Positions 32,475 to 39,781 of a stretch of DNA of 64,000 bases are shown piece after piece; position 1 is the stretch's first letter, and each line of letters opens with the position of its first letter. The DNA lies in the NCBI RefSeq assembly GCF_023276405.1, contig NZ_JALRMO010000001.1, positions 1,674,001 through 1,738,000 of the forward strand, in the 5' to 3' direction. The position numbers and the translations under genes are program-made. The notes under the pieces are model-generated. The model did no database searches. It worked only from the letters and a program-made list of their open reading frames with translations, and was not told the DNA's origin. This stretch comes from Paenibacillus hamazuiensis (GTDB lineage: Bacteria > Bacillota > Bacilli > Paenibacillales > NBRC-103111).

Positions 32475-34133
32475 ATGACCGAGTCCTCGGAGTTACAGAG
32501 TAAACCGGAATCGCAAGGCGGCATGTGGCTCGGGCTCGTTGCGATCGTGCTCGGCACGTTCGTTTCCGTACTGAACAGCAGCCTGATGAATGTGGCGCTG
32601 ACCAAGTTCGTCGCCGTATTCGGCTCCGATGTCCAGACGATTCAATGGGTTATTACCGGATACATGCTGGCTTCCGCCGTAGTCATTCCGATGAGCGGCT
32701 TTCTCGGGGCGCGTTTCGGCACGAAAACGATCTTTCTATATTCGGTCGCCGGATTTACGATCGGTTCCGTGTTATGCGGAATGGCGTGGAGCGCTTCGTC
32801 TTTGATCATGTTCCGGATCCTTCAGGGAATTGCCGGGGGTTTCATCATGCCGGTAGGCATGTCGATCATCTATTCGACGTTTCCGCGCGATAAAATAAGC
32901 ACCGCCATGGGGCTGTGGGGTGTAGCCGCGATGGTCGCCCCGGCGCTCGGCCCGACGTTCGGCGGTTACTTGATTCAGTACTACAGCTGGCGGCTGCTGT
33001 TTTTCATCAACATCCCTATCGGTATTTTTGCCGTCGTGATGGGGCGAATTTTGCTTAAGGAGACTCCGAAAAAGGAAGGGCTCAAGTTCGATACGCTCGG
33101 AGCGGTTTTATCGATTACATTCTTCGGCACGCTGCTGCTGGCGTTAAGCAAAGGCCAACAGGAAGGCTGGACATCGCTGTACATCGTCAGCTTGCTGTTC
33201 GTTTCCGCGGCCAGCCTGCTGCTGCTCATTTGGGTGGAGCTCGGCAGCCCGCAGCCGGTGATGGACCTGCGGATTTTTCAAAATATGAAATTTACGATCA
33301 GCGTCATCGCATCCAGCCTCGTTATGATGGGGATGCTGGGAGGAACGTTCCTGACCCCGCTTTATTTGCAAAACATTCAATCGCTGACCGCGATGCAGAC
33401 CGGTCTGGTGCTCATGCCCCAGTCGGTGGCGATGGCGCTCATGATGCCGATCAGCGGCAAGCTGTTCGACCGCTTCGGCATTATTCCCATCGGGCTTGTC
33501 GGCCTGAGCGTGCTGGGCATCACGACGATGGATCTGCATCATCTGACGACGGATACGCCGCGTTTTTGGCTGGAAGCCGTACTTACCGTACGCGGGATGG
33601 CGATCGGGTTATGTATGATGCCGCTCACGACGGCGGGCATGATGTCCGTGAAACCGCAGCAGGTCGGCAACGCGTCGCCTCTGTCCAACGTATGCCGCCA
33701 GGTGGCGGGGTCGATGGGGATTGCGATCTTCACCGTGATCATGAGCGACCGGCAAATCGTTCACGGCCAGCATATTACCGAAAGCGTGTCGGTTGATAAC
33801 TTTTTCGCTTCGGATACGATATCCGCTCTGGCCGGCTCCGTATACCAATGGGGAATCGATATGAGCACCGCAACGGGCGCGGCAACGTCCGTTCTCGCCG
33901 GCATCATTCAGAAGGAAGCGATGACGAGAGCGATTGCGGATACGTTTTACATCTCGGCCGTTCCCGCTTTCTTATGCATTCCGTTTTTGTTTTTCCTGCA
34001 CACCCGAAAAAAAGCGGCTTCCGCTCCAGCGGACGGGGCGGCCGCAAAGGCGCCGGAAGCAGGGGATGCGCTGAAGCCGGACGCTCCGAAACCGGACGCA
34101 CCGAAGCCGGTGCTGGAGCCCGTGAAGGCGTAA
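32475..34133 (+). CDS. DHA2-family (EmrB) MFS efflux transporter
   Basis: A 552-residue transporter with 14 predicted membrane helices. It starts MTESSELQSK at the ATG at 32475 behind GGAGGGAGG, 11 bp after the adaptor. Motif D1-like LNSSLMNVALTKFV, motif A region SGFLGARFGTKTIFLYS and the motif C region GVAAMVAPALGPTFGGYL are visible. The C-terminal tail is Ala/Pro/Lys-rich with the tandem KPDAPKPDAPKP. It is the export component of the MarR-controlled operon. The drug or metabolite exported is unknown. Confidence 0.92.
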   Translation: MTESSELQSKPESQGGMWLGLVAIVLGTFVSVLNSSLMNVALTKFVAVFGSDVQTIQWVITGYMLASAVVIPMSGFLGARFGTKTIFLYSVAGFTIGSVLCGMAWSASSLIMFRILQGIAGGFIMPVGMSIIYSTFPRDKISTAMGLWGVAAMVAPALGPTFGGYLIQYYSWRLLFFINIPIGIFAVVMGRILLKETPKKEGLKFDTLGAVLSITFFGTLLLALSKGQQEGWTSLYIVSLLFVSAASLLLLIWVELGSPQPVMDLRIFQNMKFTISVIASSLVMMGMLGGTFLTPLYLQNIQSLTAMQTGLVLMPQSVAMALMMPISGKLFDRFGIIPIGLVGLSVLGITTMDLHHLTTDTPRFWLEAVLTVRGMAIGLCMMPLTTAGMMSVKPQQVGNASPLSNVCRQVAGSMGIAIFTVIMSDRQIVHGQHITESVSVDNFFASDTISALAGSVYQWGIDMSTATGAATSVLAGIIQKEAMTRAIADTFYISAVPAFLCIPFLFFLHTRKKAASAPADGAAAKAPEAGDALKPDAPKPDAPKPVLEPVKA

Positions 34134-34188
34134 AAGAAGCTTCTGTTCAGATGTTTAACGCTTCCGGCTTATAAATTCTGATTCCTAA

Positions 34189-34221
34189 AGAAAGACCGGG
34201 CTGACAGCCCGGTCCGCTTTC
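34189..34221. terminator. Bidirectional terminator between the efflux operon and the 125-aa protein gene
   Basis: GACCGGGCT pairs with AGCCCGGTC around GAC, flanked by AAAGAAA and CGCTTTCT. It can act for both convergent transcripts. Confidence 0.75.
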
Positions 34222-34239
34222 TACGATATGTGAACAGAT

Positions 34240-34617
34240 TTACGGCAAAATGGTAGTGATGGTCAATTCGCTGTGAAGCACCCGGTGGCTCGGGTTCAAG
34301 TTGTTGACTTGGGTGATGCCGAACACGCTGAGCAGCACATCGTTGATGGCGCCGGCGGTTTGCACGACAAGCTCAACCTCAAACTGGAACGCGTTATTCA
34401 CCTGGTTCGGGAAAACGAAATTGGAAGAAACGGGATTCACAGTCAAGGGAAGGCTGAAAATCAACGTTTTGGTACCGTCCAGACGGTAAATGTTGACGGT
34501 GACAAACGCCGGAAATATAGGGTTATTGTTTAACGCTTTTACCGCAACTACGCCGGAACGGTTAGCCAGAGCAAAGTCGTTTTCCATCGGGCCTGTCGAA
34601 TAAAAAATTGTAGGCAT
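34240..34617 (-). CDS. Protein of unknown function, 125 residues
   Basis: A 125-residue protein from ATG at 34617 behind GGAGGAAG. It is rich in Asn, Val, Pro and Thr with alternating hydrophobic strands (VTVNIYRLDG, LIFSLPLTVN, FEVELVVQ). It has no signal peptide, Cys or membrane span. The all-beta look recalls small spore-surface or exosporium proteins of Paenibacillus, but I do not recognise a family. It is monocistronic. Confidence 0.65.
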   Translation of the reverse strand: MPTIFYSTGPMENDFALANRSGVVAVKALNNNPIFPAFVTVNIYRLDGTKTLIFSLPLTVNPVSSNFVFPNQVNNAFQFEVELVVQTAGAINDVLLSVFGITQVNNLNPSHRVLHSELTITTILP

Positions 34618-34770
34618 GCGGACTTCCTCCTTATATTTTCTTATAGCTCGTAAGCTACAATACTATTTAATGCAGCCGCAGATCATTGTGATAGGGACAA
34701 ACTTTCCGGTAGAATCGGCCATTTTTTGTTATCGATTGAATATGCATTTATCCGATTGGGGAGGAACATC

Positions 34771-36498
34771 ATGAAAAAACGATTTCATCAAGTCATATCC
34801 ACCGTCGCCATAGCATCGACTCTTATTGTGGGCGCATCGCCCATAATGGCTTATGCGGACGCATCGTTTACGGCAGCCGAAGCGCCTTCGTATGCGATCA
34901 CCGATATTACAAACGCGCAGGTAAAAAGCGTGCTGCAGGAAAAAACGCCTGACGGCTGGAGGATCGGCTCCGTCATTCGGCTCAGCAACACATCCGGCGC
35001 GATCGTGCGCATTCCCGATTTCGAGCTGCGCGCCAAAGCGGCGGACGGCACCGTTTATACGCTTCAGCCAAGCACGACCAACGCCCGTTCGATCTCGCCG
35101 CAGAGCAGCGTCGAATTAAGTTATATGGCCGAGCTTGATGCCAAACAGGAGATTGCTTTAACCGATCTGCTGTGGGTTGACGTCGACATGACGGTATATC
35201 CGAAGGTGGAGAAGACGCTGGCCGACGCTCCGATCGGTTCGCTCGTGTGGAAAGGCAGCGATGCGGTCGTTCCCGATGCGGCGATGCTGAAATGGGGGGA
35301 CTCGTTCAGTCTGCCGATGGAAAACTCCGCTTTGAAGTATGCCGCAGCGGGACTCACGACACAGTTTGCCGGACAATCACCGGTTTATGTCGTGCAATTG
35401 ACGGTAGAAAACCCGGGAAGCTACACCGAGACGGTGCCGGACTTTGCAATCGGGGCGAAAACGGACGGACAGACGTATGTCGGCAAACGGACCGAAACGG
35501 CGTCGATGACTTTAAATCCCGGCGAAAAGAAATACATCAATTTCGCGGTCACGACGGAGCCGGGACAGCAGCTTAAAGCCTTTTATGTGATGACGCCGGC
35601 CACTTACATGAAGACGGGACAAACCGCACCGCTCACCTATTATACCGGCAGCATCGGTTTCCAGCTTCCGGCTGCGGATAACGCTGCCGTCAGCCTGCCG
35701 CCGTACGAGCTGGGCCAGCAGATTGCGATCGATCCGGTGAGTCAGGCGGTCAGCCCGCAGCTGGCGGCCTCGCTGGTAAGCATCGAATGGTTCGAGAACG
35801 AAGGGCAGAGCTACAAAACGGTGATCGCCAAGCTGAAATTCACGAACCAAAGCGACAGCCCGCTGCCGCTTCCCGAGCTCGCAGCCGACCTCGTGAACGG
35901 CAGCGGCATTTCCTACAGCGGCACGCGCACGGCCAGCGCCGTGAAGGAGGTGCTGCCGGGTCTCGGAGCGCTTGCGACCTATGCGATCACGGTGCCTAGT
36001 TCCGAGAGCACGTCTTCGTACACGTTCCGGCTTCTTGAGCAGCAGGGCACTTCCGGCTACAAGTCGCCGATCGCGCAGCTTCCCGTGACCGTACAGCAAA
36101 CGACGCCGGGGACAGTTGACCTCGCGCTCTATCCTTATGCGCTGAAGCTGAAATCATGGGCTTTGTCCAACGTCATTTCGCAAAATCCGGCGACTTTAAA
36201 ATACAACTACACCTACAAGCTGAACGCCGATGTCGACATTCAAACAAACGATCAGGTCGTTGCGGACGCGGCAAACCCCAAACTGTTCATACAGCTGGAA
36301 AACGCGGCCGGCCTGCGGCTTGCCTACAAATCGTTCGCGCTGTCCGGGGATAACCGGTTGATGAGCGGCAGCCAAACGATTTATTTCGACAATGTAACGT
36401 CAGATTCGCTGGAATCGCCGCTTACCTTGAAAATTTACGAGACGCAAAGTACGCCGCTTGGCGATGCGAGACGTTTGCTGGCGGAGCTCAAGCAATAG
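34771..36498 (+). CDS. Secreted protein of unknown function, 575 residues
   Basis: A secreted 575-residue protein. The signal peptide is MKKRFHQVISTVAIASTLI...AYA, cut before DASFTA. The body is made of several repeated beta-rich modules with themes such as VSVELSYMAEL, PVYVVQLTVENPGSY and AKLKFTNQSDSPLPLPEL, which resemble extracellular transport or adhesion folds (DUF4352-like in shape). No catalytic motif or SLH anchor is present. ATG at 34771 follows GGGGAGGA. It stands between the unknown 125-residue protein and a MarR gene. Confidence 0.8.
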   Translation: MKKRFHQVISTVAIASTLIVGASPIMAYADASFTAAEAPSYAITDITNAQVKSVLQEKTPDGWRIGSVIRLSNTSGAIVRIPDFELRAKAADGTVYTLQPSTTNARSISPQSSVELSYMAELDAKQEIALTDLLWVDVDMTVYPKVEKTLADAPIGSLVWKGSDAVVPDAAMLKWGDSFSLPMENSALKYAAAGLTTQFAGQSPVYVVQLTVENPGSYTETVPDFAIGAKTDGQTYVGKRTETASMTLNPGEKKYINFAVTTEPGQQLKAFYVMTPATYMKTGQTAPLTYYTGSIGFQLPAADNAAVSLPPYELGQQIAIDPVSQAVSPQLAASLVSIEWFENEGQSYKTVIAKLKFTNQSDSPLPLPELAADLVNGSGISYSGTRTASAVKEVLPGLGALATYAITVPSSESTSSYTFRLLEQQGTSGYKSPIAQLPVTVQQTTPGTVDLALYPYALKLKSWALSNVISQNPATLKYNYTYKLNADVDIQTNDQVVADAANPKLFIQLENAAGLRLAYKSFALSGDNRLMSGSQTIYFDNVTSDSLESPLTLKIYETQSTPLGDARRLLAELKQ

Positions 36499-36564
36499 CT
36501 CGCTTGGCGGCCTTCCGATTCTATGGTATATTTTTGACAATACGTAGCAATGCGGAGGGTATTC

Positions 36565-37005
36565 ATGAATCAGGCGACGGAGATCGGCCAGGCTGTTCGG
36601 AAGTTGGCCAGACTGTACACAACGACGACCGAAAAATTGTTTTTAAACGAATATAAGCTGACCAAACCGCAAACGATGGTCATCGGACAAATTTATCTCG
36701 ATCCGAAAACAATCGGCCAAATTACGGAAGCCGTTCAGCTGTCCTACAGCACGGTTTCCGGCATTATCGACCGGCTGGAGAGAGACGGCTGGATTCAGCG
36801 GGTGAGGGACGAATCGGACCGCCGGGTCGTATGGATACAGAAGACTGAGAAGTTCAGCGAAATTCGCAATACGCTGCTGACTCATGAGGAGCGCTTCTTC
36901 ACCTCCGTTCTGGAGGGACTAAGCGAGGAGCAGCTGGATGGCATCGCTCAATCGCTCGATCTGCTGAACTCGCTGCTCGAGAAGAAGGCCGGGAAAAAAT
37001 CATAG
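36565..37005 (+). CDS. MarR-family transcriptional regulator
   Basis: A 146-residue winged-helix protein. The HTH reads KTIGQITEAVQLSYSTVSGIIDRLERDGWI and the wing carries RVRDESDRRVVWIQ. ATG at 36565 has GGAGGG at 6 nt; an upstream in-frame ATG at 36550 has no site. It lacks an adjacent obvious target, since the next genes are the ECF sigma operon beyond a terminator. The ligand and regulon are unknown. Confidence 0.88.
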   Translation: MNQATEIGQAVRKLARLYTTTTEKLFLNEYKLTKPQTMVIGQIYLDPKTIGQITEAVQLSYSTVSGIIDRLERDGWIQRVRDESDRRVVWIQKTEKFSEIRNTLLTHEERFFTSVLEGLSEEQLDGIAQSLDLLNSLLEKKAGKKS

Positions 37006-37047
37006 CGAACTCCCGCTGCACCTGTCGGTGAGGCGCAGGTGCAAATT

Positions 37048-37080
37048 GCCGCAGACTCGCATGAGTTCTGCGGCATTTTT
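37048..37080 (+). terminator. Terminator after the second marR gene
   Basis: TGCCGCAGACTC pairs with GAGTTCTGCGGCA (one bulge) around a short loop, followed by TTTTT. Confidence 0.85.
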
Positions 37081-37116
37081 CATTCGCCAGGAAATTATGC
37101 ATGCTAATTTTTGTGG

Positions 37117-37180
37117 ATAACCGGGGGTCCCCCAAAAGTACTGGGAATAGGCTGCAAAGGTTTATTTTGGGGGATTTGTT
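37117..37180 (+). repeat. Interspersed G/C-hairpin repeat, copy A
   Basis: The block begins with a GGGGG-T-CCCCC hairpin (37123-37133). The 32-bp core at 37129-37160 matches copy B at 62727-62758 in 29 of 32 bases. The first CCCCCAAAA is complemented by TTTTGGGGG at the far end. It lies 140 bp upstream of the ECF sigma gene and has no open frame. Confidence 0.7.
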
Positions 37181-37251
37181 CGTTTGCCGAAACCTGCCGG
37201 ATCATGCGATTGCGGCGCGTCAGGGTAATTATGTAAATTTTTTGCCCGCCC

Positions 37252-37276
37252 GAAACTATTGTTTGGGTTCTCCGTC
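37252..37276 (+). promoter_or_regulatory. ECF-type (SigW/SigX-like) autoregulatory promoter
   Basis: GAAAC (37252-37256) and CGTC (37273-37276) are separated by 16 bp, the spacing of B. subtilis SigW/SigX promoters. It lies 43 bp before the ECF sigma start, so the operon is probably autoregulated. Confidence 0.65.
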
Positions 37277-37318
37277 TAATCATATTGTAAAAAAAATGTT
37301 TATTTTAGCGGAGGAAAC

Positions 37319-37900
37319 ATGTCCCAATCACACCTTATCCTGCTCACCGGCGACATCCGCAACCTGGACCCGCTGCTGCAGGAGCAAATATATAAGCAGT
37401 ATTATCAATTGATTTACCCGACGGTCATGTACATCATGAAAGATCATTCGTCCACGGAAGATATCATCCAGGAGGCGTTTTTGAACATTATCAGAAAAAG
37501 TCCGCACAACGTAGATGAAGGCAAGCTGATTCCGTGGCTTAGGACCATTGCGCGCAACACGGCGATCAGTTATTTAAGAAAAAATCAAAAAAAACGTGAC
37601 GAACTGTTTCCTGACAGCGTCTTTATTGATAACGCCGCTTCTTTGGCAAGCAGCAGCTTCCGTTCGACCGAGTCGGAAGTGGAAGCGAAGCTGATGGAGG
37701 AAGCGATCGTGCGGTATATTCACCAGCTGAAGCCGATTTACCGCTACGTCCTTCAGATGAGATGGATGGAGCAGCTCAGCTACAAGGAAATGGCGGAGCG
37801 GCTCGGGGTATCGGAGGAAAAAGTCCGCACGTCGCTTCATCGTTCCAGAGAAGCCATCAAGCGCAAAATCGAGCAGGATTGGAAGGTGGCCGAGCCATGA
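37319..37900 (+). CDS. ECF-family RNA polymerase sigma factor
   Basis: A 193-residue sigma-70 factor of the ECF type. Region 2 reads SSTEDIIQEAFLNIIRK and IPWLRTIARNTAISYLRKN. Region 4 reads QLSYKEMAERLGVSEEKVRTSLHRSREAIKRKI. ATG at 37319 follows GCGGAGGA. It overlaps the membrane protein gene by 4 bp (ATGA), the usual sigma/anti-sigma coupling. The promoter at 37252-37276 suggests self-activation. The stimulus is unknown. Confidence 0.92.
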   Translation: MSQSHLILLTGDIRNLDPLLQEQIYKQYYQLIYPTVMYIMKDHSSTEDIIQEAFLNIIRKSPHNVDEGKLIPWLRTIARNTAISYLRKNQKKRDELFPDSVFIDNAASLASSSFRSTESEVEAKLMEEAIVRYIHQLKPIYRYVLQMRWMEQLSYKEMAERLGVSEEKVRTSLHRSREAIKRKIEQDWKVAEP

Positions 37901-38685
37901 AAAAGGATCGGATGGACGAAACGTTTGACCGGCTGTGGGAACGCGCGGTTTCGCAGAGCGAAACGAGCGAGCCGGGAATCGTGCCGGATCCGGAAATGTC
38001 ATGGCTTCGCATGCGCCGGGAGCTGGAGAAGGAGCGGCGCATGAAACGGCGGCGCCGGTCGGTCAAATGGGTTTCATTGGCAGCGGCTTCTTTGGGCGTA
38101 GGTGCCTTTCTGTTTCATTCGCTGCAGACGACGGAAGCATTTCGCACGATGTACGATATCGTGCATAAGGCGGCTGGAGGCACGGTCAGCATTCAAATCA
38201 ACTCCCGGGAAAAGCCGGATGCGTCCGGAGCGTTAACGGCGCCGCCTCCGCCGGATGGAGGTCCTGAAGCCCCGCGCCCGGATAACCGCGATTTGCCGGA
38301 AGAAAACTCGATCCGCAAAACGGTCGCCCAAGAGGAAGCCTACCGCGAATCTCAGTTTACGCTGCCGCTGCTCGGGTACATTCCGGACGGATACGAGCTT
38401 AAGGAGTCCGTCGTGCATTATTCGCTGGGTGAAACGAAGGGCAGCGCCGTCCGGTTCATCTATGAAAGGGCGGACCGTCCGAAGCCGCTGAAAATCGTTT
38501 TCCGCAAACGAACGTTCAGCGCGAACGCGGATCTGCCCGACGGCAAGCGCAGCTTGACGGAAACGGCGGACGGCGCACGTATTCTGGAGTGGAATGAGCG
38601 GGAGATGAACATCGTCCTGCAAGGGCAGATCGGCGAAGCGGAGCTGAATAAAATAGCGGACGGCATGTCGCCGGAAACGAAATAA
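37897..38685 (+). CDS. Anti-sigma-factor-like membrane protein with DUF4367 domain
   Basis: A 262-residue protein with a cytoplasmic head (SWLRMRRELEKERRMKRRRR), one membrane span (SLAAASLGVGAFLFHSL) near residue 60, and an extracytoplasmic C-terminus with DUF4367 features (LGYIPDGYELKESVVHYS). It starts inside the sigma stop codon (ATGA). By position it should sequester and release the sigma factor. The zinc-finger HxxxCxxC motif of classical ZAS proteins is not present. Confidence 0.8.
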   Translation: MKKDRMDETFDRLWERAVSQSETSEPGIVPDPEMSWLRMRRELEKERRMKRRRRSVKWVSLAAASLGVGAFLFHSLQTTEAFRTMYDIVHKAAGGTVSIQINSREKPDASGALTAPPPPDGGPEAPRPDNRDLPEENSIRKTVAQEEAYRESQFTLPLLGYIPDGYELKESVVHYSLGETKGSAVRFIYERADRPKPLKIVFRKRTFSANADLPDGKRSLTETADGARILEWNEREMNIVLQGQIGEAELNKIADGMSPETK

Positions 38686-38700
38686 ACGGCGGTGAGACAA

Positions 38701-39690
38701 TTGGACAAGGGTTGGCTCCTGTTATTTAAATCGGACGTAATCTCGCAAAGCCCGGCCGTACAGAGGGCGCTTTTCGGGCAGTTCGTCCGTGTGGCGGCGG
38801 GTGTAAAGCAGCTCGCTGCGCTTGAACCGGTTTGCCGCCGGCGCGCGCTTGTGTCGGCGTTTCTCAAGGCGGCGTCCGCCGGATACGAAGGCAAAGATGC
38901 GGAGCAAATCGAGTTGTCGCTGAAACGGCTGACGGAACGCGCGGCAGCCCGGCAGTCCGGCGTCCGTCCGGCCGGGCAAGAGAACGGCACGGAGAAGGGG
39001 CCGGAGCCGGAAGTGGCGGCGGATCCTTCGTATGCGGCAACCAGCCTGATGCCGGACGAAACGGAGCTGCTTTCGGCGTGGGAGGAGCTTGCGGACAAGC
39101 TCCATGCCAAGCGGCGGTTGCGGAAATGGCTGCGTCAAACCGGTACGGTTGCGATGATGACGGTGACGGTGGTGGCCGGCGGCTTATTGTTTGGCTTCGC
39201 AGCGCCGTGGCCGGAACGGATGGCCGTGTCTTCAGACGATACCGCTTCTCCATCACCGGCGCAAGCGGGCGAAACGGCCGGAGTGCTGAAGAGCGTCAAT
39301 GTGACCGAGAGCGGCATCAGGCAGTTTACCGATTTCCCGATCGTCATTCCGGCTTATTTGCCGCAAGGTTACCGGTCGGATGAAGCGGTGGTGTGGCTGA
39401 GGGACGGAGATAGCAAATCCGAACACGCGATGCTCGTTTATACGAACGAGGAAGGGTATTTATTGCGGATTTCCTTTTACAAGCTGCCGAAAAACGGCAA
39501 CATCAGCTCCAGCATGTTCAGACCAAGCAGCCAGGAGGAACTGTTTTTGCGCGGCAGCAAGGCGATATTGACGACGACGGGCGACGGTTTTTTCAAGCTG
39601 GATTGGGTCGAAAACGAAACGTATATCAGCCTGTCGGGCAGGCTGCTCTCCAAGGACGAAGTGATCAAGATGGCCGAATCGCTAAAATAA
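38701..39690 (+). CDS. Second DUF4367-type membrane protein in the ECF operon
   Basis: A 329-residue protein. The N-terminal cytoplasmic part is Ala/Arg/Glu-rich, the single span is VAMMTVTVVAGGLLFGFAAP near residues 150-169, and the C-terminal domain has VIPAYLPQGYRSDEAVVWL as in DUF4367. TTG at 38701 follows GGCGGTGAG. It lies 15 bp after the first anti-sigma candidate. Both share the domain plan, so it could be a second or a co-anti-sigma factor. Confidence 0.75.
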   Translation: MDKGWLLLFKSDVISQSPAVQRALFGQFVRVAAGVKQLAALEPVCRRRALVSAFLKAASAGYEGKDAEQIELSLKRLTERAAARQSGVRPAGQENGTEKGPEPEVAADPSYAATSLMPDETELLSAWEELADKLHAKRRLRKWLRQTGTVAMMTVTVVAGGLLFGFAAPWPERMAVSSDDTASPSPAQAGETAGVLKSVNVTESGIRQFTDFPIVIPAYLPQGYRSDEAVVWLRDGDSKSEHAMLVYTNEEGYLLRISFYKLPKNGNISSSMFRPSSQEELFLRGSKAILTTTGDGFFKLDWVENETYISLSGRLLSKDEVIKMAESLK

Positions 39691-39781
39691 GCACGGTGAA
39701 CGCTGCCCGGCATGAAAAGGAAAAGCCGTCCATATATTGAGTGATAGGTAAGTCATTCAAGATATGTCCGGAGTGATGGAT

